DNA of 64,000 bases from Candolleomyces eurysporus (GCA_027579435.1 JANBPK010001208.1:40232-104231); one strand, 5' to 3'. Positions 33,454-45,363 are shown, counted from the first letter of the stretch. Notes: a model not told the origin generated them from the letters alone. Translations and numbers: made by a program.

Positions 33454-36400
33454 ATGTCGCGCCCTGCGTTGCTCTCCGTTGACACGGACATTACCGATTC
33501 GCCGCAGGAAGTTAATGCCTTGAGGAGCCGGTTTCAAGAATGGGACCTGGAGCACGCTAGGATGAAAGAACGCTTACCGAAAGATGCGCGCAGTTACATC
33601 AGGCATGCGCGAAATATACTCCCGCTGCTTGAAAACCTGGCTGAAATCCATCCAATTGCAAAAGGTCAGTATTCCTGCTCTCCAAGGGGAATGATGTCTA
33701 ACTAAATCTATTCTCGATAGCGGTGGTTTTCACTTTTCGTGCCGTCGTAAATTTCCAGCACGACCGAATCGAAAACGACCTCAGGGTGAATAGTATCTTC
33801 CTCGCTCAAGCAGACATGATGCGCGTCGTCCTGGAGTGAGTCTCCGATTCATTCGGATGAAGCCTTTTCTGACTAGCGCGATTTTGAACAGAGTCCACCT
33901 CGTCGCACAGCGAAGGAATGACCCATCCGCCATCATTTCTAATGAACGTATCCTGGATCGATTGCGCAAGATTGCAGGAGACATCAAGGAATGCGGGAAT
34001 GCAATCGATACATACCACAAGGGGACCAGACTAGGTGAGTATCATCGCATAAAACACANTAGCAAACGCTGATGTTTAAAATAGCGAAATTTGTCAAGTC
34101 GCAGGAATGGAAACAGCGTATGATGGACTTCAACACCATCTTCATCGAGCACCGCACCGCACTGTTGCAACTGCTTTCGATCAAAATGGCTCAGGGTGTC
34201 GACGATCTTAATACCAAAATGGACATACTCTTGACTCATGCGTTCAACGCTAACCAGGAGTGGGAGAAGAAGGTGCAGAAGCGACTGCGCAAGTATGGCT
34301 CCGTTGACTCTTGGGCCAGCGACATGCCAAAGATCCATGGACTGTTGAATCTGACCGAGGATCCGTTGATTGATCCTGATATTTTCGGGCGGCCGGACCA
34401 GGATGGTGACGAAATTCGAAAGCAGCGTTTGAACACNTTTCTAGCCTCGCTCAAAGACGACTTGGAATCCACGGTTAAAAACCAATGCAAAAATAATTTA
34501 GGNACCTTCACGAAGAAGTTGGATTTTCATACTCAACAACTTCAAGAGTCCATTTCTCGTGCAGCGACCTATGTGGTAGATCAGCTATCCGGACCTCATG
34601 GTCGACTGCATCACGAGGTGAGTCGAATCGCGCACTGTCCGTCAGTACATTTCCAACTGANGACCANGAGATAGGATTTGAAGAANCTATGGAAGGAAAT
34701 GGTACGCCTGCCGTGCTGAGGCCNATCACCGTCTGACTGCTTTTCTTTCAGGACTGGATCTTCTGCGTTGACATCAAACTCTTTTCNATGGCCTTGCANG
34801 AATACTATNTGGACCGCTTCAGTATCAAGCTGCCCAACGGAGAAGANNTGGAGGAGCTCAGAATACCCAAAAACGAGAAGATCAATGGACGCTTGAATAC
34901 CTTGGTGTCTATGCTCAAGAAATCTGCCAGGCCGTTGACCGTGATCTCTCGGGCTACATNCGTATCAGTGAAGTGAACGCGTTTACAGATGAGATTCCTG
35001 AAGGGTGGACGTTTGCTCAGTGGTGCGTTTATCAAGGGATTGGTAGGTGCTTCTTTTANTTCTTGTATGCATCANTCGGTGCTCATCGTTGCCCAGGATG
35101 GCACTACGAACANCAAATCTACCAGAAACGGTTGCAGTACCTGCTGGATGCTTACTACGAGGTGCTCCCTCATGGTATGTTTCGCCTGATCATGATCGTG
35201 AAAGTTGGCCTGCGCNTAACATGTTCCTCACTAGTGACACCATGGAATAGAGGGAACGTTCAAGAAACCGGTAAATACCTCGGTTTTTTTCACAACCTAT
35301 CAAGAGGGCCTATCATTCGGTCCTACCATTTCCTTCCTCCTCGATTCATGGAGCAGATTCGTCAGAAAGTTTTAAAGCAATCTGCACAATATCGCGCTGG
35401 ATTCAAGAAACTCGAGCACCGTGTCGATTCGGACGACACTGTTCGAATGCTGTTCGAACACAACACGGTGGAGTCGGTGAGTTCCTGCCTCGCCAGCGAT
35501 TGAAACATGGTTGACGAGTCAAATGTAGTATATATTACAGCTGTGTGTGCTGATCATGGAGCACTGCGTCGATGTAGCCCATATCTCCAAGGAATACACA
35601 GTGGACCTCCGCGACTGGTATCGAATCCGAAATAACATCGAAACCGTCCGAACAGTAGTGGGACAACGGATTAGTAACCTACAAGGTAGAGTGTTCCTTG
35701 TCTGTTTTGGACTTTGCCCCCGGCAAACTTAACATGTTCATTCTAGTCACCTTCAAGGACAAGAAGTTGAATATAGAAAGTACGTCGAAGTTAATCTCCC
35801 AGCTCGATTTCTCAACTGACTTAAACCGCCTCGTGTCGAATTAGCTGCCATGGAAAACTTCAAGGACGGCTTGTACCGTGTCTGCTACTACGAGAATTTC
35901 TACGGATTCGATCAAGCTCCTGAAANCATCAAATGGGGCGACGTCGAAATTGAATGTCGTTACAGCGATTTCGACATCCTCGAAAATGTACGCTTCCCTC
36001 CGGTACACGAGGGAGACCCGAGCGAGATTTTGGCGCATCCGACTTGGGAATCATACCACCCGGACGCGGACGCGGATGAGGTTCCCCCAGCCGTGTGGAC
36101 CGACGATCAAGATGAAGCTGAGTATTACGCCTCTATAGATATTGAGCCTCGGGAGCCGAGTTTCTTCCCCCGCCATTTGTTAGTATGCAGTTACGGGTCT
36201 CTAGGCTTGTGTTCGCTGACTGTTTTTTTCAGACGCAGATGCAACAATTGTTCCAGGTTCCCGATTGCGGACATGGCTTGCTACCACTGCATCGATTGCA
36301 AGGGTGGGTGCTCCATTTCATCTACTCTTTCCCTAGCTAATTTGTTTGGANCTACCCTAGATTACGACCTTTGCCGGGAATGCTTTNTGCTCCCATTTGA

Positions 36401-37302
36401 ATCGCTGGACGAAGATGAAATCGTTGATGACGAGAAGCACTCAGCAGACCACGATCTCATTAAGATGACACTCAGTTTTCCCCAGCCATACCACCGCTGG
36501 GTCAGGGGCTTGGCCGCGTTTGAACGAGAACAAGAAGTTCAGTATGGATTTTTCAGCCAACCGGATTCCGAGAACTCCAATGAAGAAGGGAACCGGCCAC
36601 CAGAACAGGTTGTCTGCACGCAGTGCAAGAGCCCTATCGACTCTGGACCNTTCTATAAATGTCTTCACCAACTGTGCTGCAGTGCGCCCATCTCCTCCGT
36701 TCTGATTGATTCGAATCACTAACCTTCCTGTAGACGTTTATTTATGTCACGAGTGTGAAGAGCATCACGATTTCCCTAGCGATCCACATACCGAAGACGA
36801 GTATTTCGACTTTGTTGACACAGACCTGGTTGGAAACACGCCCCCTGGCTCGTCGTTTACGTACCAAGACGATCAGCAAGACGAGGAAGATGAAGGCGCT
36901 GAAGAGGTAGGGGATGAGGAAGGTGAAAACGATGAAGGCGGTGAAGAGGCAGGCGGCGAGGAAGGTGAAGACGAAGACGGAGATCAGGACCAAGACCAAG
37001 AACACGAGGCAAACCCTCAAGGAGCGGAATCCGAAGCGCCAGAGCAAGAAGGTGCTACGATCTCATCGCACCGGTCATGGCATACGCTCGTTGTCTTCCA
37101 GGATAAAATTGCAGAGGATGAATCCGAGTCCGACTCGTCTGGCCAAGGGGTTCAGCAGCAGGTGGACCCGAAGCCCAGCGACAATCCTGGCTCAGGCCCC
37201 GATGGCGAGGATAAGGTAGCCAGGCTTGAGTCTCGAATCGAGAGTTTGGAATCTCATATGAATCAGCTGAAGGAGATGCTTGCTGAATTGCTTGCTAGAT
37301 AA
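33454..37302 (+). CDS. EF-hand and ZZ-zinc-finger protein with acidic coiled-coil tail
   Basis: Long gene with about a dozen short introns. The N-terminal region is helical (MSRPALLSVDTDITDSPQEV, HARNILPLLENLAEIHPIAK, VVFTFRAVVNFQHDRIENDL, IAGDIKECGNAIDTYHKGTR) and resembles N-terminal domains of Agaricomycete signalling proteins. A DLxxLWKEMDWIF block precedes one EF-hand loop, DRDLSGYIRISE (Asp1, Asp3, Ser5, Tyr7, Glu12), then AFTDEIPEGWTFAQWCVYQG. The C-terminal part has a ZZ finger (CNNCSRFPIADMACYHCIDC, DYDLCRECF) and a second, ZZ-like one (VCTQCKSPIDSG, then VYLCHECEEHHD). A 100-residue Glu/Asp-rich segment and a short coiled coil (VARLESRIESLESHMNQLKE) end it at 37300-37302. Calcium binding and protein or ubiquitin-type binding are inferred; the family has no known function to me. 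Confidence 0.75.
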
Positions 37303-37369
37303 TGTACAGGTACTACTGGGTAGTTTGAATCGAGTCGATCGTTATAATACACAATTTTCCGGAGAAATT

Positions 37370-38421
37370 TCATTGGTCCGGACCACTGGTCTTCACGTCC
37401 CTGAATACATCTGAGAAGACGGCAAAGTTGGTTGGATACTCGGCCGAACCCAAGCCTGCCNTGTCGTAAACGGCGAATATGANCTTCTGGAACCATCCTT
37501 GAAATTCTGGTTCTAGCAAAATGCTTTTCATTTGGTCGGCCACGAGACGAGGTGGGCAGGTGTACGCGCCACACCCCATCGCACCTAATCGAACGCAGTA
37601 CGCTTTCAGTTCGCCGCCACAAGTCACCATGTTGTATCGCTTACCGAGGACAAGATACTGCTGGCCATTATGAGCGGCCATGCGGTATACCAAGCGAATT
37701 TTGCCTTTCAGATCGTCCAATGTTGACGGTTCTCGGAAAGAAAGACGATCTGGTGACAGCAGGGGGCCTCGTGGTGCAGCGACGGTGAGGACTGACACAA
37801 CCTGCCGTTCGTCTTGTTCAAGCTCGCGACAGTTGTTGTCGAGATCGTGCTTGAAGATGACGACGCCGGGGGAATATACTCCAGCGACCGAGCCAGGGCC
37901 TACATTTGGCCAGGGATAGTAGGACTTCTTCAGGGTTGAAAACAAGGTAGAAGCGTAGCAAAGAGCCTCTTCCTGAATGCAATGAGGGAACCATTAGGGC
38001 GGTCACGGCGAAAGATCGTAATACAAACCTGAGTTTTGCTTAGGCTGAAAAGCCAGCCTCCGGCTGGATGCTCATCGCTCGCGAGATTCAGAACGGAGGT
38101 GCTCCCCTTCGCTTCTGGAACCTCAGAGATAAGGCGCCTAGCAACGGTGAAAGCGTCGGAGTTGACCACTTCGATAAGCGAGCTTGGAGCTTTGGGGCTC
38201 TTGGATGGATCAAGAGGCTGCAACTGATCTCGAATGAAAGTCGACGAAGAGGTAGCTCCCTCGCGAGCATGCTGCTTGATAACACCTTTCATTCGAGCGA
38301 TGGTATCTTCGGCAATCGCTTTCCTTTGAGAAAGGCTCGCCGTAGCTGACCGCGGGGTGTCGGAAGCTTGTGGAGTTACGGTTGCAGGTTTCTTGAAGGC
38401 GCTCCTGAGTACCCTATTCAT
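37370..38421 (-). CDS. Microbial-type PARG (ADP-ribose glycohydrolase-like), copy 1
   Basis: Two exons: ATG 38419-38421 to the intron after KTQ, then EEALCYASTLF to the stop at 37370-37372. Blocks match the PARG_cat_microb/TIGR02452 family: RKAIAEDTIARM, STSVLNLASDEHPAGGWL followed by SLSKTQEEALC, YYPWPNVGPGSVAGVYSPGV, VVSVLTVAAPRGP, RLVYRMAAHNGQQYLVLG, LGAMGCGAYTCPPRLVADQM, LLEPEFQGWF and IFAVYD. These enzymes remove ADP-ribose chains using a GGG-x(6-8)-QEE loop. Here the loop reads AGGW...QEE, with the first glycine replaced. Basic N-terminal residues (MNRVLRSAFKKPATV) could target mitochondria. Ns occur at 37461 and 37483. Tandem paralog lies at 38606. Confidence 0.82.
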
Positions 38422-38605
38422 CTTGGTTGAACTCGAGGTGAAAGATGGTGGTGGTGGGAAGAGAAACCTATGTAATTACAATCAATTGAACCCCGACACG
38501 TTCCTAATGCGTGTCGGCGTTTGATACACCCAGACGCACAGCAATACACGGAACTAATCTGAGCTCGTTCATCTCGTCTGCAGTCAAGTAAGATTGTCTG
38601 TCCGT

Positions 38606-39590
38606 CTAGACAGTTGTATTAACCGTAACATTCGCGAAGACTTCAGTGAATATCTCGAAATTAGTTGGCTTGGGTTCGTAGGGACTTTTGCTATAGACCG
38701 CGAATACGACACGGCGGAACCATCCGTCAAATTCGGGCTCGAGGAGGATATCCCTCATAAGCTCGGCAACGAGACGGGAAGGGCAACCGTAGACCCCACA
38801 TCCCATCGCACCTATAAGGCGAATGTCTTTAGCGACGCCATCCCGGGGAAGTGCATTGAATTCGCCGAACGTACCCAACACAAGATACTGCTGCCCCCTA
38901 TGAGCAGCCATGCGATACACAAGACGAACTTTCCCCTTCATGTCCTCCAGCACAGAGGGCTCCTCGAATCCAGCGCGATCCGTTGTGAGCGCTGGGTGTC
39001 TTGGAGCAGCAACAGTGAGAACCGAGACCACTTGACGGTCGCTCAGCTCAAGGTCCTTGCAACGGTTGTCCAGGTCATCTTTGAAGATAACGACTCCAGG
39101 AGAATAAACTCCGGAGACAGAACCTTCGCCAACATTGGGCCACGGATAATAATCTGGTTTCAATGTAGCATAGAGGGTGGAAGAATAGCAGAGTGCTTCC
39201 TCCTAATACCAGCAACAAACGGATTTGAGGGTCTCTGCTCTGGGATGCATCGTCAACGAAACGAACCTGGGTTGTGGAAAAACTCTTGAGCCACCCGCCA
39301 GCTCTGTAGATATCGCTGGCAAGGTTGAGCACTGCAGTCTTTCCCTTCGTTCCGCTTGGGTCTTCCGCAATGATCTGTCTAGCAAGGGTGAAGGAGTCGG
39401 AGTTGAATATTTCAACTTTGGTGGGCGGATTTTTAGGGCACTTGGCCTGGTCCAACGGCGGCAATTGTTGAGAAATGAATGTAGAGTCCAAAGCAGCGCC
39501 TTCTGAGGAATGTTCAGCTATGATAGCTTCGGTACGAGCGAGAGTATCTTCGGCGATAGACTTTCTTGATGGTCCAAATGAGTTGCTCAT
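38606..39590 (-). CDS. Microbial-type PARG-like protein, copy 2
   Basis: Same two-exon layout as its neighbour, with the intron at the identical position just before the QEE motif (STTQ|EEALC). It starts MSNSFGPSRKSIAEDTLART without the basic N-terminal extension of copy 1. Shared blocks: KTAVLNLASDIYRAGGWLKS, YYPWPNVGEGSVSGVYSPGV, VVSVLTVAAPRHP, IGAMGCGVYGCPSRLVAELM, ILLEPEFDGWFRRVVFAVYS. The loop is again AGGW rather than GGG, so both copies changed before or in parallel with duplication. The stop TAG is at 38606-38608. Separated from copy 1 by 184 bases, head to tail, it is a clear local duplication. Cytosol or nucleus is likely. Confidence 0.83.
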
Positions 39591-39783
39591 GATGGTAAAG
39601 ATGAAGCTGGTCGAAATTCTATCAATCGGCCTCTAATCCGGCGGAATACTTAAGGAACGCTTGTATAAGGAACGCTTGTAGTTACATCACTCGCAACCTG
39701 GATCAATTCAGGGGTCATAAGCAGTTTCATCAAAATTCGTTATGTCTACTGTACACCGAAATGTAATTCGAATAGAAAACATA

Positions 39784-41471
39784 TCAAGCAGCATCATCAT
39801 CATGGTCGCAAGTAAGGTGCAGTCGTTGCTCGTACGACAGCTTGGACACACGCAAGGTACGGGTCGGAGGCCTGGGTGTACGTGGAATACCCTCAATTCC
39901 TTGAGCGTAAGTCGCAATTGAATAGGCAATCGCCTTCGAATTCCGCTCCCAGGCATCGACGTACAGGTTCTCGAGGTTATCGCACAATTGGTGGTAGCAT
40001 CTGTCATAGGCCACCCCAGCTTCGCCGCCCCACCTGCCAGGATTAAATTGGTAAGTTGGCAGAAATCGAAAGTAGACAAATATTACGCACCATTCTGCCC
40101 CTTCGGCTGTCTTGAGACCGCCAGCTCCAGTCATAAGGCCTCCAGATGGTATACCCACGTCGACAAAAGGTTGGTAGTCACTGCTACCACCGAATACAGC
40201 AGACCCAGTTCGGATGTTGTGCGAATCGAAGTAGCCGCGGTAAAGTGTTTCAATGACTTCGCTTCCAGCCGGTCCAGGGATATCGGTGGCGTTGCCATCC
40301 CCATCGAAAACGAAGAAGCCTGCGTTGGGAGAGGCGATCATGTCGAAGTTGAGATACAGTGCGATCTTTTGTCGTTCTTCATCGGAGAGGTGCTCGACGT
40401 AGTATTCTGAGCCTACAAGACCGAATTCTTCCGCTGACCACCAGATGAAGCGAACGGCATTCTTGACCTTGAATTTGGCAAGGTTCAGGGCGACTTCCAG
40501 AATACCCATGGAGCCCGAGCCATCGTCATTCAGGCCCTGTCAATGTACAGATTTTAGTAGGAACATCCCGACAGGCGGAGAGATCCAAATCTTACAGGTC
40601 CCGCGGGAACAGAGTCGGAATGTGCCCCAGCAACGATAATATTATCGCGATCTCCCTGCTTCGTCGTCGCAATGACGTTGCTAGTCGATCTATCTTCGTT
40701 GAGAGCAGTGGCGTGAATTGAGGCAACGACTTCTTCCCCGGCATTGATCCTCGAAATGAAGGCCTCTCCATCCGCTTTATAGATAAAGGCGGAAGGGACG
40801 TAGGGACCTTCGGGTCGACTGGGTTGAGCGAGAGTGCCTCCACTAGGGGCAGTGTCGACGTTGGTGTAGATGATGACTCCACTGGCACCAGCACCACCAG
40901 CATAGGCTACCTTCAAGCCAAAGTCACAGTCCCCTCGCTTGATCAACGCAATCTTGCCTGTCAATGTGGGATAATCGGACTGCACGGAAATGAGACACAT
41001 AGCGGAGATGATCGCAAGAATACGTACCGCCTGACAGCCCACATCGCTCACAATAGCTATGGGACCGGTAACATCACCACCGGGGGAGTAGGTGAAAGCC
41101 TGGGTGAACAGATCCTTCCCGTCAACCGTAAGCTGGGATCTGGACTCGGCGTAGGGATACGTGAATGTCTGGAATTCGACGTCGTAGTATCCAGTCCTAT
41201 CCAACAACCGCTTGATATATTGGATAGTGGCTTCGTGTCCCTTCGAGCCAAAAGCACGGTTCCCGTTGCTGAGCTGGGCGAAGCTGAAGAATTGCTCCGC
41301 GTGTGCCAATAGTTTGCTGCGAGAAATCAGCCTTTCGAGGGCTTCTGTCGTGACGGCTGGCTTTCGGCTGGGTAATCCAGGCCCAGTCAATGCTGCGGCG
41401 TCTTGAGCATTGACGAATGTTGAGGCCAAGACAAGGGCCAGCGCAGAGAGGAAGGACTGTCGTAGCTTCAT
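39784..41471 (-). CDS. Secreted M28 aminopeptidase with PA domain, copy 1
   Basis: The ATG at 41469-41471 opens a signal peptide (MKLRQSFLSALALVLASTFV-NA-QD). The inserted PA domain covers GPIAIVSDVGCQA, LTGKIALIKRGDCDFGLKVA and GASGVIIYTNVD. The zinc core follows: IIVAGAHSDSVPAGP, GLNDDGSGSMGILEVALNLA, FIWWSAEEFGLVGSEYYVEH, LNFDMIASPNAGFFVFDGDG, SSDYQPFVDVGIPSGGLMTG and YDRCYHQLCDNLENLYVDAW. His, Asp, Glu, Asp and His ligands for two zinc ions are all present. It ends in a His/Asp tail (LHLTCDHDDDAA). It matches aminopeptidase Y/leucine aminopeptidases that trim N-terminal residues outside the cell or in the vacuole. Introns fall at about 40055, 40570 and 41000. TATA box 50 bases upstream. 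Confidence 0.92.
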
Positions 41472-41520
41472 CGGTCCGAGGAGTGGAAAGAGAAGTTGCT
41501 ATCGGTGTGGGAGGAGTCCC

Positions 41521-41528
41521 AATTTATA
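41521..41528 (-). promoter_or_regulatory. TATA box of M28 aminopeptidase copy 1
   Basis: TATAAATT on the minus strand, about 50 bases before the ATG at 41471, preceded by CT-rich sequence. Confidence 0.55.
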
Positions 41529-42350
41529 GGTATGTGACGATATGAGGTCGGATAATTGGGACTTAGGGCGGGCAAGCCCATGAAGTCGCAGCGAAGCATG
41601 AAGCATGTGTAAAGACGCCGTACGGTGCCCGAGGGCCCCTTCAATAGAACTCGGCACGGTGAATGAATGTGCACATGTAGCAATGTAGCTTGATCGACAT
41701 ATGCACGGCCATTTGAGACTAAGCTTCGAAGCATGGAGTGCAGGAAGAACTCAATGGCGCCATTCAGGCTGTAATGGTGAACTCGACATGTTCGCGAGTC
41801 CGCTAGAGTTCCGTTGTCTCTGTCAAGTACCTGGACGATAGGCTTCAGGTTGTGTAAATTTACGAGAATATGGAGACGAACTTTATAATATACCACTGGT
41901 ATGTAATACGGATAGATCTCGACAATCTCTAGGGGTTTTCGATCCATGTGGGGATGGTTTGTTACGTCCACCATGTTGCATCTGAGCTTCTATCGGAGCG
42001 AGTCAGAAACAACCCATCCCTAGAGCGTCGTCTGGTGACATGCCACAGAAGGTCAGAAAGGGCATCCTTGAGCTGGAAGGCGTAAGCAACCGCGAGGTCA
42101 TGGTGGGAGAAGGACAGAATTTGATCGCGACTTTGTGGCGCCGCTCATAACGGCATTTGGGGAGTCAAAAATTTAGAACTCACATCAGTCTTGAGGTGAG
42201 AGGGTAAACACTGAGAAACGTTAAGTTACCTAGTCAGCAGACTTGCCATGCTCTCTCTAAGCATATTGAGAGAAATGGAATGTTTGTTTTCAATTTACAC
42301 TGACAATTACATGAGGACTGCAGCGCTGATTCCTCGAGGGAAAAAGAAGC
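41529..42350. other. Intergenic between M28 copies
   Basis: About 820 bases. A 168-codon minus-strand open frame at 41468-41974 overlaps the promoter and 5' end of copy 1, and lacks any family or splice support. I see no gene. Confidence 0.45.
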
Positions 42351-44040
42351 CTAGATAATGTCATCGTCATGGTCGCATGAAAGATGGAGACGTTCTTCGT
42401 AAGAAAGCTTTGAGACTCTCAGGCTACGCACTGGCGGTCTTTGCTCTCGTGGAATACCTTCAATAGAGAGGGCATACGTCGCGACCGAGTGAGCGATAGC
42501 CTTCGAGTTGCGTTCCCAAACGTCGACATTCAGATTCTCGACGACGTCGCAGGCAAGGTGGTAGCAAACGTCATAAGCGACCCCAGCTACACCTCCCCAC
42601 CTGTAAGGAAGAGGGAAAGGAAAAATCAACGTCAGTAAGGCTAAGTACGACCAGGGTGAAGCGACGAACCATTCTGCTCCTTCGGCCGTCTTGGTCCCAC
42701 TAGCTCCAGTCATCAGCCCACCCGAGGGAATGCCGACGTCGACGAACGGTTGGTAGTCACTGCTTCCTCCAAAGACAGCGGACCCAGTCTTGATATTGTG
42801 CGAATCGAAGTACGCTCTGTACAGCTGCTCGATCACTTCGCTGCCAGGAGGTCCCGGGATATCAGTTGCGTCACCGTCGCCGTCGAATACAAAATATCCA
42901 GAGTTGGGAGATGCGATCATGTCAAAGTTGAGATACAATGCGACCTTCTGTCGATCTTCATCTGAGAGATGCTCGACGTGGTATTCAGAGCCGATAAGAC
43001 CGAACTCTTCTGCCGACCACCAGATGAAGCGAACGGCGTTCTTGACGCGGTATCTCGCCAGTCTCAGAGCGACCTCGAGGATTCCCATTGACCCAGATCC
43101 ATCATCATTCAATCCCTGTCGAAAGTTAAGCATCATATCAACTGTAGCTAAGTAAATCCACCACTTACTGGTCCGGCGGGGACTGAGTCCGAATGAGCTC
43201 CAGCAACAATCAAGTTGTTCCTATCACCAGTCTTCGTCGTAGCAATGACGTTGCTGGTTTCTCTGTCCTCGACGAACGACTGGACGCGAATGTTCGCGAC
43301 AACCTCATTGCCTTCAGCGATGCTGGCAATGAAAGCCTTTCCATTAAGGCCGGAGATGTATGCGACGGGAACGTATGGCCCTTCCGGTCGGTTGGGCGCA
43401 CCGAGGGTTCCAGAGATGGGTTCTGCATCAATGTTGTTGTAAATGATTGTCCCAACGGCACCTGCTGCGCCAGCGAATGCTACCTTCAGGCCAAGCTGAC
43501 ACGTTCCACGCTGGACGAGTGCGATCTGGCCTTTTACAGCCTCAGGGAAGTCGGACTAGCAAAGGTTATCAGTCGGGAATCGTTATGTTGGAAAAGAAAT
43601 GTGCTTACAGCTTCGCACCCGAGGTTATTCACAACCGCGAGAGGGGCGGTAACGCTTCCCGAGGGTGAATATCCAACACCTTTGGTCGGATAACTCTCGC
43701 CGCCCACGTAAAGCTGCGATGTGGCTTCGGAATAGGCATAGGTGAACTTTTCGAACTCGACATCGTAGGCTCCCGTTTGGTCCAACAACCTCTTGATGTA
43801 TTGGAGTGTCGCTTGATGTCCCTTGGAGCCGAATGCGCGAGTGTTGTTGCTGAGCTTCGAGAAATCGAGGAACTGGTGGGCGTGTTTGAGCAAATTTCTA
43901 CGATTAATGGAATCCTCGAGCGCCTTGGGCACTACCAAGGGCTTCAGCGGGGGTCTACCAGGCCCACCAGCAGAAGCGGCATCCTGGGCATTGACAAGAA
44001 GGCCAGAGACGGCTAGGAGGGCTGCGAGAGAGACTTTCAT
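42351..44040 (-). CDS. Secreted M28 aminopeptidase with PA domain, copy 2
   Basis: Chosen start is ATG 44038-44040 (MKVSLAALLAVSGLLVNAQD), an ideal signal peptide. An in-frame ATG 18 bases upstream (MSKQGR) would blunt it. The PA domain and zinc core are as in copy 1: LIVAGAHSDSVPAGP, GLNDDGSGSMGILEVALRLA, FIWWSAEEFGLIGSEYHVEH, LNFDMIASPNSGYFVFDGDG and CYHLACDVVENLNVDVWERN. All metal ligands are kept. The tail also ends LHLSCDHDDDII, and intron positions are the same. It sits head to tail with copy 1 with an 880-base spacer, so the pair is a tandem duplication with divergence concentrated in the N-terminal half. Confidence 0.92.
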
Positions 44041-44087
44041 CCTGCCTTGCTTCGACAAGGACTGAGTGGAATGAATAAAATCGGGAT

Positions 44088-44095
44088 CTTTTATA
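44088..44095 (-). promoter_or_regulatory. TATA box of M28 aminopeptidase copy 2
   Basis: TATAAAAG on the minus strand, 48 bases before the ATG at 44040, at almost the same spacing as in copy 1. Confidence 0.6.
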
Positions 44096-44478
44096 TCCAG
44101 AGCAAGAGAAAGAAGCCCGAGAGACGGAAAATTAGGCCATTAATGCGGGGAAGCCTGAGTGCATCCAGAAGATACCGATTTCGCGAGTATGGGGATGCGA
44201 AGCACACATCTATTGTGGGTTCGCGCTTCTTCGAACAGAGAGCACGAGGATCGGCGGGCTACTGGGATAGCCAAGTCAAAGGGACCGCAAGGAAAGCGAA
44301 TGGAGCTAGCGAATAGCTTCTGGGTGTCGACATTGCATGTTGATGGAGCCCAATGGCGCGATCCTCGACGGTGTGGAAGTGGTAGCTAAGGTAGTAGCCC
44401 GCGCAACAATGTCGCTCGTTTCTTCAAATCGTTTGGTAACATTTTTATTGTCTTTATCCGGTATCCTGTCCCGTGCAC

Positions 44479-44742
44479 TCAGTACCAGACGCGTATGAAG
44501 GCGTTAAAACTCTCACCGCACTTGACGTTCAGCGCGCGCAGCGTAGCTCTCGGCAGAGTAGGGGCTTCTGAGCTTCGAATGGTGTGGTTTCCTTTCAATG
44601 CCATACGTGCCAAGCATTCGTGATCCACCTGGACGATACACTCCGGTGAATTGATATCTACTGCCCTGCATGTCGATACGAACCTAATGGGATGGTCTTG
44701 GAGGTGGTAGGTGGTGGTGTTTGCTTGTTGGGCAGTTTTCAT
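44479..44742 (-). CDS. Possible orphan gene of 87 codons
   Basis: Single open frame from ATG 44740-44742 (MKTAQQANTTTYHLQDHPIR) to TGA at 44479-44481, product with four cysteines, no signal peptide and no known motif. Codon choice looks reasonable, but there is no other support. It lies between the M28 pair and the SnoaL-like gene. Confidence 0.25.
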   Translation of the reverse strand: MKTAQQANTTTYHLQDHPIRFVSTCRAVDINSPECIVQVDHECLARMALKGNHTIRSSEAPTLPRATLRALNVKCGESFNAFIRVWY

Positions 44743-45355
44743 AATTTACACGCACGTACCCGAATTTGGATTCCGCCTTCTCCTAAAATAGCAGTCTTGT
44801 CGGTGCCTTGAATCTCCCTCGGACCCGGTTCGAATGCAGTCTTGAGACAACGATGAGCGTCGAGCTGTCATGCGAGCGTCCAGAGAGAGACAGACAAAGA
44901 CCTGGACTCATGACGTTCATTTTGTCAATTAGATTCAGGGAAAAGTCGAAAACAGGTAGATGAAAGCGAAACTTGAAGTATCTAACTTTAGTACCAGGAT
45001 TTGTCACTTGGGTCCCAATGGTCCTTACTCTGAGTCTCCTCCGTACCTCACGGAGTCATGTTACCGAATTCTATAGCTGGTTCAAGATACCTTTTCTCAC
45101 CAGACCACAGGTTTAATGAGGGATGGTGAAGCATGCCGTCATGATGCAGCGCTGCATCAAGGTCAGCAGACGTTCCAATTTCAGTTGAGGTTGTAGTTGG
45201 CATAGGGCGGCTGGGCGTTCCTTTAGGATAAACCGAAACGGGTTTATGAACTCCATCCGAATGAGCACTGACAATGAACTAAAAGACATAAATTTGATTG
45301 GCATGATCAGCATGGGCAATGGTCGAAGTCGACGGTGACAGCCCGTTCATTGTTG
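44743..45355. other. Intergenic
   Basis: About 600 bases leading into the promoter of the SnoaL-like gene. Nothing else recognisable. Confidence 0.35.
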
Positions 45356-45363
45356 TATAAAAG
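45356..45363 (+). promoter_or_regulatory. TATA box of the SnoaL-like gene
   Basis: TATAAAAG, 88-95 bases upstream of the ATG at 45451. Confidence 0.6.

Noticed and set aside
36742..37047. Hydrophobic minus-strand frame opposite the acidic region of the EF-hand/ZZ gene
   Set aside because: Antisense reading of Glu/Asp codons gives Leu/Val/Phe by chance.
41468..41974. 168-codon minus-strand frame upstream of M28 copy 1
   Set aside because: Covers that gene's own TATA box and 5' leader; composition unlike protein.
44815..44840. GGTTCGAATGC resembling a tRNA B box
   Set aside because: No matching A box or cloverleaf arms around it.
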